A DNA stretch of 64,000 nt from Pseudomonas sp. LB-090624. GTDB taxonomy: Bacteria > Pseudomonadota > Gammaproteobacteria > Pseudomonadales > Pseudomonadaceae. The notes beneath the pieces were generated by a model. It was not told the DNA's origin. It was given only the letters and a program-made list of their open reading frames with translations, and made no database searches. Below, piece after piece: positions 1 through 10,731 of this stretch. The stretch is taken from positions 97,333 to 161,332 of the forward strand of contig NZ_QJRL01000010.1 in the NCBI RefSeq assembly GCF_003205205.1, written 5' to 3'. Within the stretch, counting starts at the first letter, position 1. Each line of letters begins with the position of its first letter. The position numbers and the translations under genes were made by a program.

Positions 1-119
1 ACCGGCGAGTCATCGGCCTTGTTGGTCACCGCCACATCGGCGCGCCAGAACGGCAGGATCGCCTCGCCTGCGGCCAGCGCCAGCTTGACCGCCTCATGCA
101 TCAGTTGCAGGTCGTTCAT
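1..119 (-). CDS. cysQ: 3'(2'),5'-bisphosphate nucleotidase CysQ, N-terminal fragment (cut by window edge)
   Basis: Only the first 39 or so codons are present; the gene runs off the left edge. The reverse-strand translation begins MNDLQLMHEAVKLALAAGEA and continues with ILPFWRAD, as expected for the N-terminal helix of CysQ in the inositol monophosphatase superfamily. CysQ removes the 3'-phosphate from PAP formed during sulfate assimilation. Its ATG overlaps the nudE stop codon in an ATGA arrangement, so it is translationally coupled to nudE, and nudE-cysQ is a common Pseudomonas pair. The call rests on a short piece and on the neighbour. The metal-binding motifs lie outside the window. Confidence 0.75.
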   Translation of the reverse strand, partial: MNDLQLMHEAVKLALAAGEAILPFWRADVAVTNKADDSP

Positions 120-682
120 AGCTCCAGCAGCCCCCGCTGGGTCAGCAGGTCACGCGCCAGGTACAACGCTGCCAGCGCGCGGCCCTCGGTGAACTGCGGG
201 TGCATGGCCAGCGCCGACAGCTCGCGCAGGTTGACCTTGTCGACCCGCATCGGCTCCGGCTCATCGCCTTCCAGATGCGCTTCGTACAGGTCGCTGGCCA
301 GTACCACCTGGATCTTCTGGCTCATGTAGCCCGGTGACAGTGACAGCTCGGTCAGATGTTCCAGCTGGCGCGCGCCAAAACCGGCTTCTTCCTTGAGCTC
401 CCGGTCGGCTGCCGCCAGCACATCTTCGCCCGGCTCGATCAGGCCCTTGGGCAACGACAGCTCGTACTCGTCGGTGCCACCACAGTATTCCTCGACCAGC
501 ACAGCGTGCTCGGCGTCGAGCATGGCCACGATCATCACCGCGCCGTACCCGTTACCCCGGCCTACCAGGCGCTCGTAGGTACGCTCGTTGCCATTGCTGA
601 AGCGCAATTGCACGGCTTCGACGCGAAACAGGCGGCTGCTGGCGACGATTTCGCGGCTGAGGACGGTGGGTTTCTGGCGCAT
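116..682 (-). CDS. nudE: ADP-compounds Nudix hydrolase NudE
   Basis: This 188-residue protein is a Nudix hydrolase that splits ADP-linked compounds such as ADP-ribose and NADH into AMP plus the second phosphate compound. The Nudix box is visible around residues 85-107: GLIEPGEDVLAAADRELKEE, then AGFGA. The N-terminus RQKPTVLSREIVASSRLF is typical of the NudE subgroup. The frame stays open upstream to 802, but the ATG at 682 is preceded by AAGGAG and gives the usual family length. It lies divergently from yrfG and its 3' end overlaps the start of cysQ by 4 bp. Housekeeping and cytoplasmic. Nothing unusual seen. Confidence 0.93.
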   Translation of the reverse strand: MRQKPTVLSREIVASSRLFRVEAVQLRFSNGNERTYERLVGRGNGYGAVMIVAMLDAEHAVLVEEYCGGTDEYELSLPKGLIEPGEDVLAAADRELKEEAGFGARQLEHLTELSLSPGYMSQKIQVVLASDLYEAHLEGDEPEPMRVDKVNLRELSALAMHPQFTEGRALAALYLARDLLTQRGLLEL

Positions 683-746
683 GGGGCGGCTCCTTGGCGT
701 GAACGGGTTACTATACCGTGGCTTGCCGACTGATCGAGAGTTTCCC

Positions 747-1409
747 ATGCCTGTTCTTCCCTGGTCTGCCATCGATACCGTTCTGCTGGATATGGACGGC
801 ACCCTGCTCGACCTGCATTACGACAACCGCTTCTGGCTGCACCACCTGCCCCAGCGCTATGCCGAGCTGCACGGGGTAAGCCGGGCCATGGCTGAAATGG
901 AGTTGCAACCGCTGTTCGAGCGCAATGCCGGCACACTGAACTGGTATTGCCTGGACTTCTGGAGCCGTGAGCTAAAGCTGCCGATCCGCGAGATGAAGCG
1001 GGAAATTGCCGACCTTATCGCCCTGCGCCCAGATGCCGATACCTTCTTGGCAGCGATTCGCAAGGCCGGCAAACGGGTTGTGATGATCACCAATGCACAC
1101 CGGGATTCGCTGTCGCTGAAGCTGGAGCGGGTGGAACTGGCGCCGTATTTCGAGCGGCTGATCAGCTCGCATGACTACGGTTACCCAAAAGAGAGCCCGC
1201 AGTTCTGGGATGCCTTGCAGGCGGATATTGGTTTCGAGCCGGGGCGTAGCCTGTTCATCGATGACACCCTGGCGATATTGCGCAGTGCGCGGCGGTTTGG
1301 TGTTGGGCACCTGCTGGCGGTGCGGCAGCCGGATAGCAAGGCAGGGCCGCGGGATACCGAAGAGTTTCCAGCGGTCGAGGATTACCGGGAATTAGTGATA
1401 GGCCTGTGA
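747..1409 (+). CDS. yrfG: HAD-family GMP/IMP nucleotidase YrfG
   Basis: This 220-residue HAD-superfamily phosphatase has motif I as DMDGTLLDLH near residue 16. Motif II lies in VVMITNAH, a lysine in YPKESPQ serves as motif III, and the acidic motif IV is FIDDTLAIL. That layout and length fit YrfG, a purine 5'-nucleotidase acting on GMP and IMP. I chose the ATG at 747, which gives MPVLPWSAIDTVLLDMDGT; the longer open frame from 588 runs antisense through nudE and is not plausible. It is divergent from nudE, a frequent Pseudomonas arrangement, and is followed by a strong palindrome acting as terminator or REP. Confidence 0.9.
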   Translation: MPVLPWSAIDTVLLDMDGTLLDLHYDNRFWLHHLPQRYAELHGVSRAMAEMELQPLFERNAGTLNWYCLDFWSRELKLPIREMKREIADLIALRPDADTFLAAIRKAGKRVVMITNAHRDSLSLKLERVELAPYFERLISSHDYGYPKESPQFWDALQADIGFEPGRSLFIDDTLAILRSARRFGVGHLLAVRQPDSKAGPRDTEEFPAVEDYRELVIGL

Positions 1410-1442
1410 GGCCCCCTTCGCGGGCATGCCCGCGAAGGGGCC
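1410..1442. repeat. REP-type palindrome / bidirectional terminator after yrfG
   Basis: A near-perfect palindrome whose core is CGCGGGCATGCCCGCG, with extended arms CCCCTTCG and CGAAGGGG. It carries the P. putida REP core and sits between convergent yrfG and the BON-LysM gene, so it may also stop transcription from both sides. There is no U-tract. Confidence 0.75.
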
Positions 1443-1459
1443 GGTACAGACTTCAGAGA

Positions 1460-1900
1460 TCAATCAGGAATACGCAGCACCTGCCCCGGATAGATCTTGT
1501 CCGGGTGCGAGAGCATCGGCTTGTTGGCCTCGAAGATCTTGTTGTACTGGTTGGCGTTGCCATAAACCACGATCGAAATGGCCGACAACGTGTCACCCTT
1601 TTTCACTGTAACGAACCTGGCCGCCTTCACTACTGGCCCCGTCACGGTGATCTGGTCATCCACGCTGGCCACACCATTGATGTTGCCGGCGGCGAGAATG
1701 ATCTTTTCCTTCTCCTCCTGGCTGGCCACCTCACCCTTGAGGATGATCTTGTCGCCCTCTACAGTGGCGGTGATGTTCGGATTGCCCAGGCCGACACTTT
1801 CCACGTGTTTTTTCAGCTGCTCCTCGGCATTGGCATTGCCTGGGGTCAGCAGGTCGATCAACTTCTCGCCCGCTTCCTTCACGAAACTGAACAAGCTCAT
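1460..1900 (-). CDS. BON-LysM domain protein (Kbp/YgaU-like)
   Basis: This 146-residue protein has a BON domain (about residues 25-85, with PNITATVEGDKIILKGEV) followed by a C-terminal LysM domain (about 95-145, with VKKGDTLSAISIVVYGNANQ). The order and size match E. coli YgaU/Kbp, a cytoplasmic potassium-binding protein also annotated as a LysM peptidoglycan-binding protein. No signal peptide is visible, which fits Kbp better than a periplasmic role. The ATG at 1900 is preceded by AAGGAGAG. It is a single gene, convergent with yrfG. The K+ role is known for the E. coli homologue and inferred here. Confidence 0.85.
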   Translation of the reverse strand: MSLFSFVKEAGEKLIDLLTPGNANAEEQLKKHVESVGLGNPNITATVEGDKIILKGEVASQEEKEKIILAAGNINGVASVDDQITVTGPVVKAARFVTVKKGDTLSAISIVVYGNANQYNKIFEANKPMLSHPDKIYPGQVLRIPD

Positions 1901-2078
1901 AGCGCTCTCCTTGTTGACGAAACCTCGGACTCAGCAGTCTAGGCCAGCTTTCCTCCCGCCGCCCCCTGCGACCAATCGACGCGCTCTATCAAGGCATAGA
2001 CCCTAGCAATTAGACGCCGCCGGCCCGCACGCCTAGGCTTGTGCTATCACCAAGCCGCCGAATGAACAGCCTGCCCCG

Positions 2079-2909
2079 ATGAACAGCAAACCACCGGTCT
2101 GCGCGGCCTCATCGCCCTTGGCCATGCCCGCCGCCAGCAACACCTACGATTACGTCCAGCTCAACGACAGCAAACGTGACAGCACGCCGCTGGCCGAAGA
2201 GGTGGCGCTGGCCATTGTCTACAACGGCCTCAACCAGGCGGTAATGCTGGTCAGCCCCACCGACCTGGAAGACTTCGCCGTCGGGTTTAGCGTTGGCAGC
2301 GGCATTGTCGAAGGCACCGCGGAAATCTACGACCTCAAGCTCTCCGGCAGCGGCTCGGCGATGTACGCCGACCTGGAAATATCCAGCCGGGCGTTCTGGA
2401 ACCTGAAAAACCAGCGTCGCCAGCTGGCCGGCACCAGTGGGTGTGGCCTGTGTGGAGTCGAAGCACTGGAACAGGCATTGCCAGAGCTGACCGTGCTGCC
2501 GGGTGCCCCCCTGCCCCCGGCGCAGTGGCTGGTCGGGCTGCGCGAGCGCATCGATGCTTTCCAGCCGCTGGGCCAGCACTGCGGCGCGGTGCATGCGGCA
2601 CTGTTCATGGACCGTCATGGCGAGCTGTTGCTCGGGCGTGAAGACATTGGCCGGCACAACGCCCTCGACAAGCTGATCGGCGCCCTGCTGCGCCAAGGTA
2701 TCGACAGCCAGGGCGGCCTTGCCATCGTCACCAGCCGCTGCAGCCTGGAGCTGATCCAGAAGGTACTGCGTGCCGGTATCCAGACACTGGTCAGCCTTTC
2801 AGCCCCCACCGGGCTAGCCCTGCAATGGGCGCGCAAGCACAACCTCAACCTTATCCATTTGCCCAAGCACAGCGCACCGCGGGTCTACAGCCCAGCGGCG
2901 GAGTCGTAA
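2079..2909 (+). CDS. fdhD: Formate dehydrogenase accessory sulfurtransferase FdhD
   Basis: A 276-residue protein of the FdhD family. FdhD passes sulfur from a cysteine desulfurase to the bis-MGD molybdenum cofactor of FdhF-type enzymes, which is needed for their activity. The paired-cysteine motif TSGCGLCG near residue 120 is the conserved sulfur-carrying loop, and GREDIGRHNALDKLIG near residue 190 is the other family signature. It is followed after 5 bp by a molybdopterin oxidoreductase, its likely client. The start at 2079 gives normal length, but the Shine-Dalgarno is poor and an internal ATG at 2124 cannot be excluded. Confidence 0.93.
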   Translation: MNSKPPVCAASSPLAMPAASNTYDYVQLNDSKRDSTPLAEEVALAIVYNGLNQAVMLVSPTDLEDFAVGFSVGSGIVEGTAEIYDLKLSGSGSAMYADLEISSRAFWNLKNQRRQLAGTSGCGLCGVEALEQALPELTVLPGAPLPPAQWLVGLRERIDAFQPLGQHCGAVHAALFMDRHGELLLGREDIGRHNALDKLIGALLRQGIDSQGGLAIVTSRCSLELIQKVLRAGIQTLVSLSAPTGLALQWARKHNLNLIHLPKHSAPRVYSPAAES

Positions 2910-2914
2910 CAGCC

Positions 2915-5260
<2,346 letters not shown>

Positions 5261-5265
5261 ACATG

Positions 5266-5300
5266 AAAAAGCCCTGTTCCATAGCGGTTCAGGGCTTTGT
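5266..5300 (+). terminator. Intrinsic terminator of the fdhD operon
   Basis: Inverted repeat AAAGCCCTG (5268-5276) and CAGGGCTTT (5290-5298) begins 8 bp after the oxidoreductase stop, with flanking A and T runs. Confidence 0.8.
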
Positions 5301-5455
5301 CATAAAGGTCTCAGACAGCCGAAAATAGATAAAGTTTCACAGCAAATACAGTAACTTAGAGAATTGTGTACAACTCGTGTTACTCGTCGGATTTCCGTTG
5401 CCAGCCACGCCGCTTAGCCTCAAATTCGCCTCGTCATCCCTATGAGGCTCTCTTG

Positions 5456-5935
5456 ATGAAGAAGTACTCCTCGATTTTGTTGTTGTCTTTCAGCTTGCTC
5501 AGCGGCGTTGCCATGGCAGGCGGCACCACCGAGGCCGGCATCGGCGGCGCATTGGGTGGGGTACTGGGCTCCGTGGTGGGCAACTCCATCGGTGGTAGCA
5601 CTGGCGGCGCCATTGGTGCCGGCCTGGGCGGTGCCGCAGGCGGTGCCCTGGGTGCCGATAAGCGCCAGCGCGGTGAAGCCGCTATCGGTGGCGCACTGGG
5701 TGCTGCGGGCGGTAACGTCGTCGGTCGCTCGGTGGGCGGCACTACCGGTAGCTACATTGGCGCGGCAGCCGGCGGTGGTGCCGGTGGCGCACTGGGTAAC
5801 TACATGGGCAACAAGGCCGACGAAGACGACCGCGATGACGACCGTCGCTACCGTCGCGGCTACGACGACCGTCGTCACTACGACCGTGGCCATCACTACG
5901 GCCACCGCAAGCACAAGCGCCACTGGCGCGACTAA
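5456..5935 (+). CDS. Glycine-zipper envelope protein with charged His/Arg tail
   Basis: A 159-residue protein with a clear Sec signal peptide (MKKYSSILLLSFSLLSGVAM, cut near AMA-GG). A long glycine-zipper region follows (about residues 23-125, repeats such as GGALGGVLGSVVGNSIGG), then a highly charged Asp/Arg/His/Tyr tail (about 126-159). Glycine zippers form tightly packed membrane helices, and such proteins are usually periplasmic or outer-membrane associated. The role is unknown. The ATG at 5456 follows GAGGCTCT; upstream codons in the open frame precede the signal peptide and are excluded. It has its own terminator on the 3' side. Confidence 0.8.
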   Translation: MKKYSSILLLSFSLLSGVAMAGGTTEAGIGGALGGVLGSVVGNSIGGSTGGAIGAGLGGAAGGALGADKRQRGEAAIGGALGAAGGNVVGRSVGGTTGSYIGAAAGGGAGGALGNYMGNKADEDDRDDDRRYRRGYDDRRHYDRGHHYGHRKHKRHWRD

Positions 5936-5959
5936 TGCCGAGGGCCTCGCCCCGGTAGC

Positions 5960-5993
5960 AAAAGCCCCGCCCCTGCCGGCGGGGCTTTTTTAT
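5960..5993. terminator. Terminator between glycine-zipper gene and thioesterase
   Basis: GC-rich stem AAAGCCCCGC / GCGGGGCTTT with a U-tract on the plus strand. It touches the 3' end of the convergent thioesterase gene, so it may serve both. Confidence 0.85.
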
Positions 5994-6430
5994 GCCTGCT
6001 GGGCGAGTACGAGGCCAGAAAGGATCACTTGCAGCGACTCAGGCAACACCACAGGACGGCCACTGGCACGGTCGATGAACACCTGCACCACCGTGCCTGC
6101 CGCACACGCCTCCGGCTCGCCAGGACGGAACAGCGCCAGGCGATACTCTACTGTGCTGCCCGCCAGGCGTGTCACGCCCAACCCCACCTCCAGCAAGTCC
6201 GGAAAGCCCGGTAATGCGTAGAAATCCGCCGCCGAACTGACCACGAATGCTGCCAGTTCACCGTCACGCAGGTCCACCTCGGCCTGTTCGACAAGGAAGG
6301 CGTGGATAGCAGTTTCAAAAAAGCCGTGCACGGTGGCACCGGCGATATGGCCGTTGACGTCGTTGTCCGAAGGGCGGGTGAGGATGGGGTGGAAGTGGGA
6401 GAAGGCAGTGCGCTGAGGGGATTCGGTCAT
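5990..6430 (-). CDS. Hotdog-fold acyl-CoA thioesterase (YbgC/FcbC-like)
   Basis: A 146-residue hotdog thioesterase. The motif PSDNDVNGHIAGATVHGFFE near residues 20-40 resembles the active-site helix start of 4-hydroxybenzoyl-CoA thioesterases (usually D-x-D-x-x-G-H-V-N), with Asp and the H-I-A segment in place. Reaction: hydrolysis of an acyl-CoA thioester; the substrate cannot be read from sequence. It is single, convergent with the glycine-zipper gene, and starts at the ATG at 6430. An inverted repeat ATTGCAG/CTGCAAT (6477-6501) lies 47-71 bp upstream and could be a regulator site or hairpin. Confidence 0.8.
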   Translation of the reverse strand: MTESPQRTAFSHFHPILTRPSDNDVNGHIAGATVHGFFETAIHAFLVEQAEVDLRDGELAAFVVSSAADFYALPGFPDLLEVGLGVTRLAGSTVEYRLALFRPGEPEACAAGTVVQVFIDRASGRPVVLPESLQVILSGLVLAQQA

Positions 6431-6532
6431 CTGTCTGGCTCTTGTCTTCGCAATGGATGCTGACAGTGAAACAGAAATTGCAGATTTCCGCTGCCTGCAA
6501 TCCCTTGTGGGAACGCACCGATTTGCAGGAAC

Positions 6533-6563
6533 AAAAAAGCCGCCCCTGAGGGCGGCGGTCTTG
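6533..6563 (-). terminator. Terminator of pckA
   Basis: On the minus strand the stem GCCGCCC / GGGCGGC with loop TCAG-like is followed by a T run ending in TTTTTT, directly after the pckA stop at 6581. Confidence 0.85.
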
Positions 6564-6580
6564 TTGCAGCCAGGTTCAGC

Positions 6581-8122
6581 TTACAGCTGTGGACCAGCGG
6601 CCTTGATGGCGTCGGAAACTTCGAACTTCTTGAAGTTTTCGATGAACAGCTTGGCCAGACCTTTGGCGGCCTCGTCGTAGGCAGCTTTGTCAGCCCAGTT
6701 GGTGCGCGGGTTGAGCAGGTCGGTCTCAACGCCCGGAACGGCCTTCGGCACATCCAGGTTGATGATGTCCAAGTGCTCGGTTTCGGCACCGACCAGCGCG
6801 CCGCTCTGGATTGCAGCGATCACCGCGCGGGTGGTCGGGATGCTGAAGCGCTTGCCAACACCGTAGCCGCCGCCGGTCCAGCCAGTGTTTACCAGGTAGA
6901 CCTTGGAGTTGAAGCCGTTGATACGCTTGATCAGCAGCTCGGCGTACTCGCCAGCCGGGCGCGGGAAGAACGGTGCGCCGAAGCAGGTGGAGAAGGTCGA
7001 CTTGATGCCGCCGCCCGAGCCCATTTCGGTGGAACCGACCAGCGCGGTGTAACCGGACAGGAAGTGGTAAGCCGCCTGCTCATTGTTCAGGATCGACACC
7101 GGAGGCAGAACACCGGTCAGGTCGCAGGTCAGGAAGATTACGGCATTAGGCTCGCCGCCCAGGTTCGCTTCGGAACGCTTGGCAACGTGCTCCAGCGGGT
7201 AGGCCGCACGGCTGTTCTGGGTCAGGCTGACGTCGGTGTAGTCGGCGTGCTTGTTGGCGTCGAGCACGACGTTTTCCAGCACCGCACCGTGCTTGATGGC
7301 TTTCCAGATGACCGGCTCGTTCTTCTCGGACAGGTCGATGCACTTGGCGTAGCAGCCACCTTCCATGTTGAAGACAACGCCTTCGCCCCAACCGTGCTCG
7401 TCGTCACCGATGAGGTAACGGCTTTCGTCAGCCGACAGGGTGGTCTTGCCGGTGCCGGACAGGCCGAAGAACAGGGTTACATCGCCTTCTTCGCCGATGT
7501 TGGCTGCGCAGTGCATTGGCAGTACGTCGGCGGCCGGCAGCAGGAAGTTCTGCACCGAGAACATGGCTTTCTTCATTTCGCCGGCGTAGCGCATGCCAGC
7601 GATCAGCACCTTCTTCTGGGCGAAGTTGATGATCACGCAACCGTCGGAATTGGTGCCGTCACGCTCAGGTTCGCAGACGAAGTTGGCAACGTTGAGGATC
7701 TGCCACTGGTCGCGACCAGCCGGGTTGAATTGCTCCGGGTTGATGAACAGGCAACGGCCGAACAGGTTCTGCCAGGCAGTCTGAGTGGTCATCTTGACGG
7801 GCAGGTAGTGCTCGGCTGCAGCCCCTACGTGAACGTAGGAGACGAAGTGATCCTGGGCGTTGTTGAACGCCTCGACGCGAGCCCACAGGGCATCGAACTT
7901 GTCGGCCGGGAACTTGCGGTTGATCGGGCCCCAGGAGATGGCGTCCTGGGTGGAAGGTTCTTCGACGATGAAACGGTCAGCCGGCGAACGGCCAGTACGG
8001 TGACCAGTCTCCACGACCAGTGCGCCAGTATCGGCTAATACGCCTTCACCGCGTTGCAGCGCTTCTTTTACCAGCTCATCGACGCTCAGGTCGGTGTACA
8101 CGGTGTTGTTGGCTTGCGTCAT
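6581..8122 (-). CDS. pckA: Phosphoenolpyruvate carboxykinase (ATP)
   Basis: A 513-residue ATP-dependent PEP carboxykinase, converting oxaloacetate and ATP to PEP, CO2 and ADP as the first step of gluconeogenesis in the cytoplasm. The kinase-1a/P-loop motif [15 protein letters not shown] and the following [16 protein letters not shown] carry the ATP- and metal-binding residues; [13 protein letters not shown] near residue 40 binds substrate. The frame is open to 8158, but the ATG at 8122 ([18 protein letters not shown]) gives the usual Pseudomonas N-terminus. Codon use is that of a strongly expressed gene. The upstream region carries two AAACGTTT palindromes (8157-8164, 8295-8302), the upstream one matching the Cra operator TTAAACGTTTCA, and a possible CATAAT -10 at 8209-8214. 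Confidence 0.97.
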   Translation of the reverse strand: MTQANNTVYTDLSVDELVKEALQRGEGVLADTGALVVETGHRTGRSPADRFIVEEPSTQDAISWGPINRKFPADKFDALWARVEAFNNAQDHFVSYVHVGAAAEHYLPVKMTTQTAWQNLFGRCLFINPEQFNPAGRDQWQILNVANFVCEPERDGTNSDGCVIINFAQKKVLIAGMRYAGEMKKAMFSVQNFLLPAADVLPMHCAANIGEEGDVTLFFGLSGTGKTTLSADESRYLIGDDEHGWGEGVVFNMEGGCYAKCIDLSEKNEPVIWKAIKHGAVLENVVLDANKHADYTDVSLTQNSRAAYPLEHVAKRSEANLGGEPNAVIFLTCDLTGVLPPVSILNNEQAAYHFLSGYTALVGSTEMGSGGGIKSTFSTCFGAPFFPRPAGEYAELLIKRINGFNSKVYLVNTGWTGGGYGVGKRFSIPTTRAVIAAIQSGALVGAETEHLDIINLDVPKAVPGVETDLLNPRTNWADKAAYDEAAKGLAKLFIENFKKFEVSDAIKAAGPQL

Positions 8123-8154
8123 GAGATACCCCATCCGGCCCGAGGCCGAGTGCT

Positions 8155-8214
8155 CCAAACGTTTTGTAGTTGTCTTGAAAAAACTACTACAGCGAAAAAA
8201 GTGGCCGGATTATG
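8155..8214 (-). promoter_or_regulatory. pckA upstream region: AAACGTTT palindrome, inverted repeat and candidate -10
   Basis: Read on the minus strand toward pckA: a candidate -10 CATAAT (8214-8209), an inverted repeat GTAGTT/AACTAC (8166-8187) that may fold in the leader, and CAAAACGTTTGG (8166-8155), a Cra/LacI-type half-symmetric core. Only the sequence patterns are seen; binding is inferred. Confidence 0.4.
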
Positions 8215-8241
8215 CCAGAAACGCCCAAAAAAAGTAGGCCC

Positions 8242-8280
8242 CTCCTGTCAGAACTGCTCTTTTGCGCAATTCGACAGGAG
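8242..8280 (-). terminator. Candidate hairpin after hslO
   Basis: Inverted repeat CTCCTGTC (8242-8249) and GACAGGAG (8273-8280). On the minus strand it follows hslO, and a T7 run lies 11 bases beyond the stem, so it is a weak or atypical terminator. Confidence 0.35.
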
Positions 8281-8292
8281 ATTGTCCTGTGG

Positions 8293-8304
8293 TTAAACGT
8301 TTCA
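8293..8304. promoter_or_regulatory. Cra (FruR)-like operator upstream of pckA
   Basis: TTAAACGTTTCA is identical to the operator I recall for P. putida Cra at the fru promoter. It overlaps the last codon region of hslO and lies about 170 bp upstream of pckA. E. coli Cra activates pckA, so a regulatory role is plausible but inferred. Confidence 0.45.
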
Positions 8305-9201
8305 GTGACGAGTTTCTGAGGCTACGTCAGTGCCGCCACCCGCAAACAGTTGTGCCACGTCGCTGGCATCGAAGAAGTAGCGCTCGTTGCAGAACTGGCA
8401 ATCGATTTCTACCGTCCCGCCACATTCTTCCACCAACGCCTTGGCGTCGTGCTCGCCCAGACTGACCAGCGCATTGCCAGAGCGTTCCCGAGAACAGCTG
8501 CAATTGAAGCGCAGCGGCTGGATATCGAACAGGCGTACTGCATCTTCGTGGTACAGGCGGTGAAGTAGCGTTTCGTTGTTTTCAGCCCACTCTTCAGGCT
8601 TGAGGGTCTTCGCCAGAGCGACCACGTGCTGCCAGCTGTCCTCACGCTCTTCATCATCCGGCTGGCGATCGCGCGGCAGTTGCTGAAGCAGCAGGCCACG
8701 CGCCTTGCCACCTTCGGCATTGAGCCAGAAGCGCGTGTTCAGCTGCTGGGACTGGACGAAGTAGTTGGTGAAACACTCCGAGAGGTTGGCGCCATCGAGG
8801 TCGACGGTACCCTGGTAACGCTGGCCCTTGACCGGGTCGATGGTCAGAGTCAGGTGGCCGTCGGGCATCAGCTGCGAGAGTGTGGCATCCGCAGGGATCT
8901 GGTCCGCTTCGTAGCGGGCCATGCCGCGGATCTCACGGTCGCCGGAACACTCCACCATCAGCAACGGAATCGGCCCAGCCGAGCGGGCCTGCAAAATCAG
9001 CAAGCCATCGAACTTCATCGCGCCAACCAGCAAGGCGGTGGCAGCCATCAGCTCGCCAAGCAGCGCCTTGACCGGCTGGGGGTACTCATGACGCGCCAAC
9101 ACCGCGGCGTAGCTGTCATCGAGAGACACCCACTCGCCGCGCACATCGCGCTCGTCGAAGATGAAACGTTGGGTGAAATCGGTATCAGGCAAGTCGCTCA
9201 T
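8302..9201 (-). CDS. hslO: Hsp33 redox-regulated chaperone HslO
   Basis: A 299-residue Hsp33. The C-terminal redox switch is complete: Cys234 and Cys236 in FNCSCSRE, and Cys268 and Cys271 in DCQFCNERY, which bind zinc when reduced and form disulfides on oxidative stress to activate holdase activity. The N-terminal core has [17 protein letters not shown]. It starts at ATG 9201 and is divergent from the PAP2 gene. Cytoplasmic. It lies upstream of pckA on the same strand, but the 180-bp gap with candidate promoter elements suggests separate transcription. Its usual partner hslR is 1 kb away. Confidence 0.96.
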   Translation of the reverse strand: MSDLPDTDFTQRFIFDERDVRGEWVSLDDSYAAVLARHEYPQPVKALLGELMAATALLVGAMKFDGLLILQARSAGPIPLLMVECSGDREIRGMARYEADQIPADATLSQLMPDGHLTLTIDPVKGQRYQGTVDLDGANLSECFTNYFVQSQQLNTRFWLNAEGGKARGLLLQQLPRDRQPDDEEREDSWQHVVALAKTLKPEEWAENNETLLHRLYHEDAVRLFDIQPLRFNCSCSRERSGNALVSLGEHDAKALVEECGGTVEIDCQFCNERYFFDASDVAQLFAGGGTDVASETRH

Positions 9202-9322
9202 AGGTTTTGGCTATCTGAAAATGATGACAAAATGATTACAAGGGTTATCGCACTACACGCGACAACCCAATGACAAAGCGCTCACGAGGCGCTCCGGTTC
9301 CTGTTTGCAATAGAGGTATTTT

Positions 9323-10117
9323 ATGGACAATCGACCACTGTTCCAAGCAAGGTGGTCCTTGGGGCCATTGGCAGCCTGTACGCTGCTGCCTATCGCTCTA
9401 CTGTGTTTCTGGTTATGGCCCATTGGCCAGATCTTGTGCCTGACTTTCGACGAGTGGCTGTTCCACAGCCTGAATGCCCCGCTGGCCGACAACACCACCT
9501 GGCGCTACATATGGACGGTGGGCAGCCTGCGCCCGTTCGACATTGTCGTCGGCCTGATCCTGCTGGCCGTACTCATCCGGGGTGACTGGGTGTTCAAGGC
9601 AGCCCAGGTCCGTCAGGCCTTTTTCGGCTTTCTGGTCACGCTACTCCTCTTAGTGGTGATTCGCGCGCTGTTTTCCAAGTGGGTGGATGCAGCCGGCTGG
9701 CAGCACAAGAGCCCGTCGATGATGTTCGACGACGTCGTCCACCTCAGTGATTACTACCCGAACCTGGAAGCAGCCTGGGAGCTGAAGGACCGCTCCAGCA
9801 AGAGCTTCCCGGGGGATCACGCCTCGGTGCTTTTGATCTGGGCACTTTTCATGAGCGTGTTCAGCCGGCGCCTGGTGCAGTACCTGGTGGTCTGGGGGCT
9901 GGCGCTGCTGTTCATGCTGCCGCGCCTGGTGGCCGGTGCCCATTGGGGGCAGGATGACTACATCGGCGGGTTGCTGATGGCAGTGCTGGCGTTGGGCTGG
10001 AGCTACTACACACCGCTGGCGGCCAAGGGAAGCGAGGCGTTGATGCGCTGGACGGCGCCCATGTTCGACCTGCTGGCCAGGTTACCGCTGGTCGGGCGGA
10101 TGGCCGTGGTCCGCTAG
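9323..10117 (+). CDS. PAP2-superfamily inner-membrane phosphatase/phosphotransferase
   Basis: A 264-residue membrane protein with about six hydrophobic helices and the PAP2 phosphatase motifs: an early Lys/Arg region (LKDRSSKSFPGDH, residues about 154-166, holding motifs with the SxxPGDH-like signature) and RLVAGAHWGQDDYIGG (about 193-208) with the catalytic His. Members of this family dephosphorylate undecaprenyl pyrophosphate, PGP or transfer phosphate to lipid A (LpxT type); sequence alone does not decide. The ATG at 9323 follows AGAGGT. It is divergent from hslO and is followed by an inverted REP pair separating it from hslR. Confidence 0.8.
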   Translation: MDNRPLFQARWSLGPLAACTLLPIALLCFWLWPIGQILCLTFDEWLFHSLNAPLADNTTWRYIWTVGSLRPFDIVVGLILLAVLIRGDWVFKAAQVRQAFFGFLVTLLLLVVIRALFSKWVDAAGWQHKSPSMMFDDVVHLSDYYPNLEAAWELKDRSSKSFPGDHASVLLIWALFMSVFSRRLVQYLVVWGLALLFMLPRLVAGAHWGQDDYIGGLLMAVLALGWSYYTPLAAKGSEALMRWTAPMFDLLARLPLVGRMAVVR

Positions 10118-10124
10118 AGTCTTG

Positions 10125-10220
10125 GGGGCTGCTGCGCAGCCCTTTGGCGACACAACCCTATGGCTTGCGCAGTACCGTGGGAGCGGCCTTGTGTCGCGAT
10201 GGGCCGCAAAGCGGCCCAGG
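10125..10220. repeat. Inverted pair of REP elements between PAP2 gene and hslR
   Basis: The first copy (10125-10155) has GGGGCTGCTGCGCAGCCC, and the second (10175-10220) in opposite orientation has CCGTGGGAGCGGCCTTG followed by a GGGCCGCAAAGCGGCCC hairpin. This is a BIME-like REP pair, which probably also terminates the convergent genes. Confidence 0.7.
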
Positions 10221-10622
10221 CTAGTCATAGCTCCCATGCAACTGGTGAATCTGCCGCCGCTGCTTCTTGGTCGGCCGCCCATCGGTAGTCACCCCCATGG
10301 CCCCCGCCTTGCGCATTTCCGCCGCCTGCTCCCGGCGCCGCACACTTTCTGCGGTCTCTTCATACAACGTCTGCGCCTCCGGCGCCCCGCGTCGTACAAC
10401 CGACAACGCCTTCACCACCACCGTGCGTTCATCGAACCCGGTACGCAGCACAAATTCGTCGCCCACCCGCGGCTCCTTGCCCGGCTTGCAACGCTCGCCC
10501 CGGCAGTGCACCTTGCCGCTCTCGATCGCCGCCTTGGCCAGCGCTCGCGTCTTGTAGAAGCGCGCGGCCCACAGCCACTTGTCCAGGCGAACCTTGTCAT
10601 CGTCTTCGGCTTTTTGTGCCAT
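10221..10622 (-). CDS. hslR: Heat-shock ribosome-associated protein HslR (S4 domain)
   Basis: A 133-residue S4-domain protein. The S4 RNA-binding motif VRLDKWLWAARFYKTRALAK with KAAIESGKVHCRG fills residues 11-50, and the basic C-terminus (RPTKKQRRQIHQL) is typical of Hsp15. Hsp15 binds 50S subunits carrying stalled peptidyl-tRNA and aids recycling. I chose the ATG at 10622, preceded by GAGGTAACGGG, rather than the upstream ATG at 10649 that would place this Shine-Dalgarno inside the gene. It is divergent from rimB. Confidence 0.92.
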   Translation of the reverse strand: MAQKAEDDDKVRLDKWLWAARFYKTRALAKAAIESGKVHCRGERCKPGKEPRVGDEFVLRTGFDERTVVVKALSVVRRGAPEAQTLYEETAESVRRREQAAEMRKAGAMGVTTDGRPTKKQRRQIHQLHGSYD

Positions 10623-10731
10623 CCCGTTACCTCGGATTCTGTCTTTCATCGAACTGTACTACCTTCACATACGGATGCAAAAAGTCCCCGCCATGCTTAC
10701 AGTTCACCACCTCATTCGCAGGGTGTGCTTA

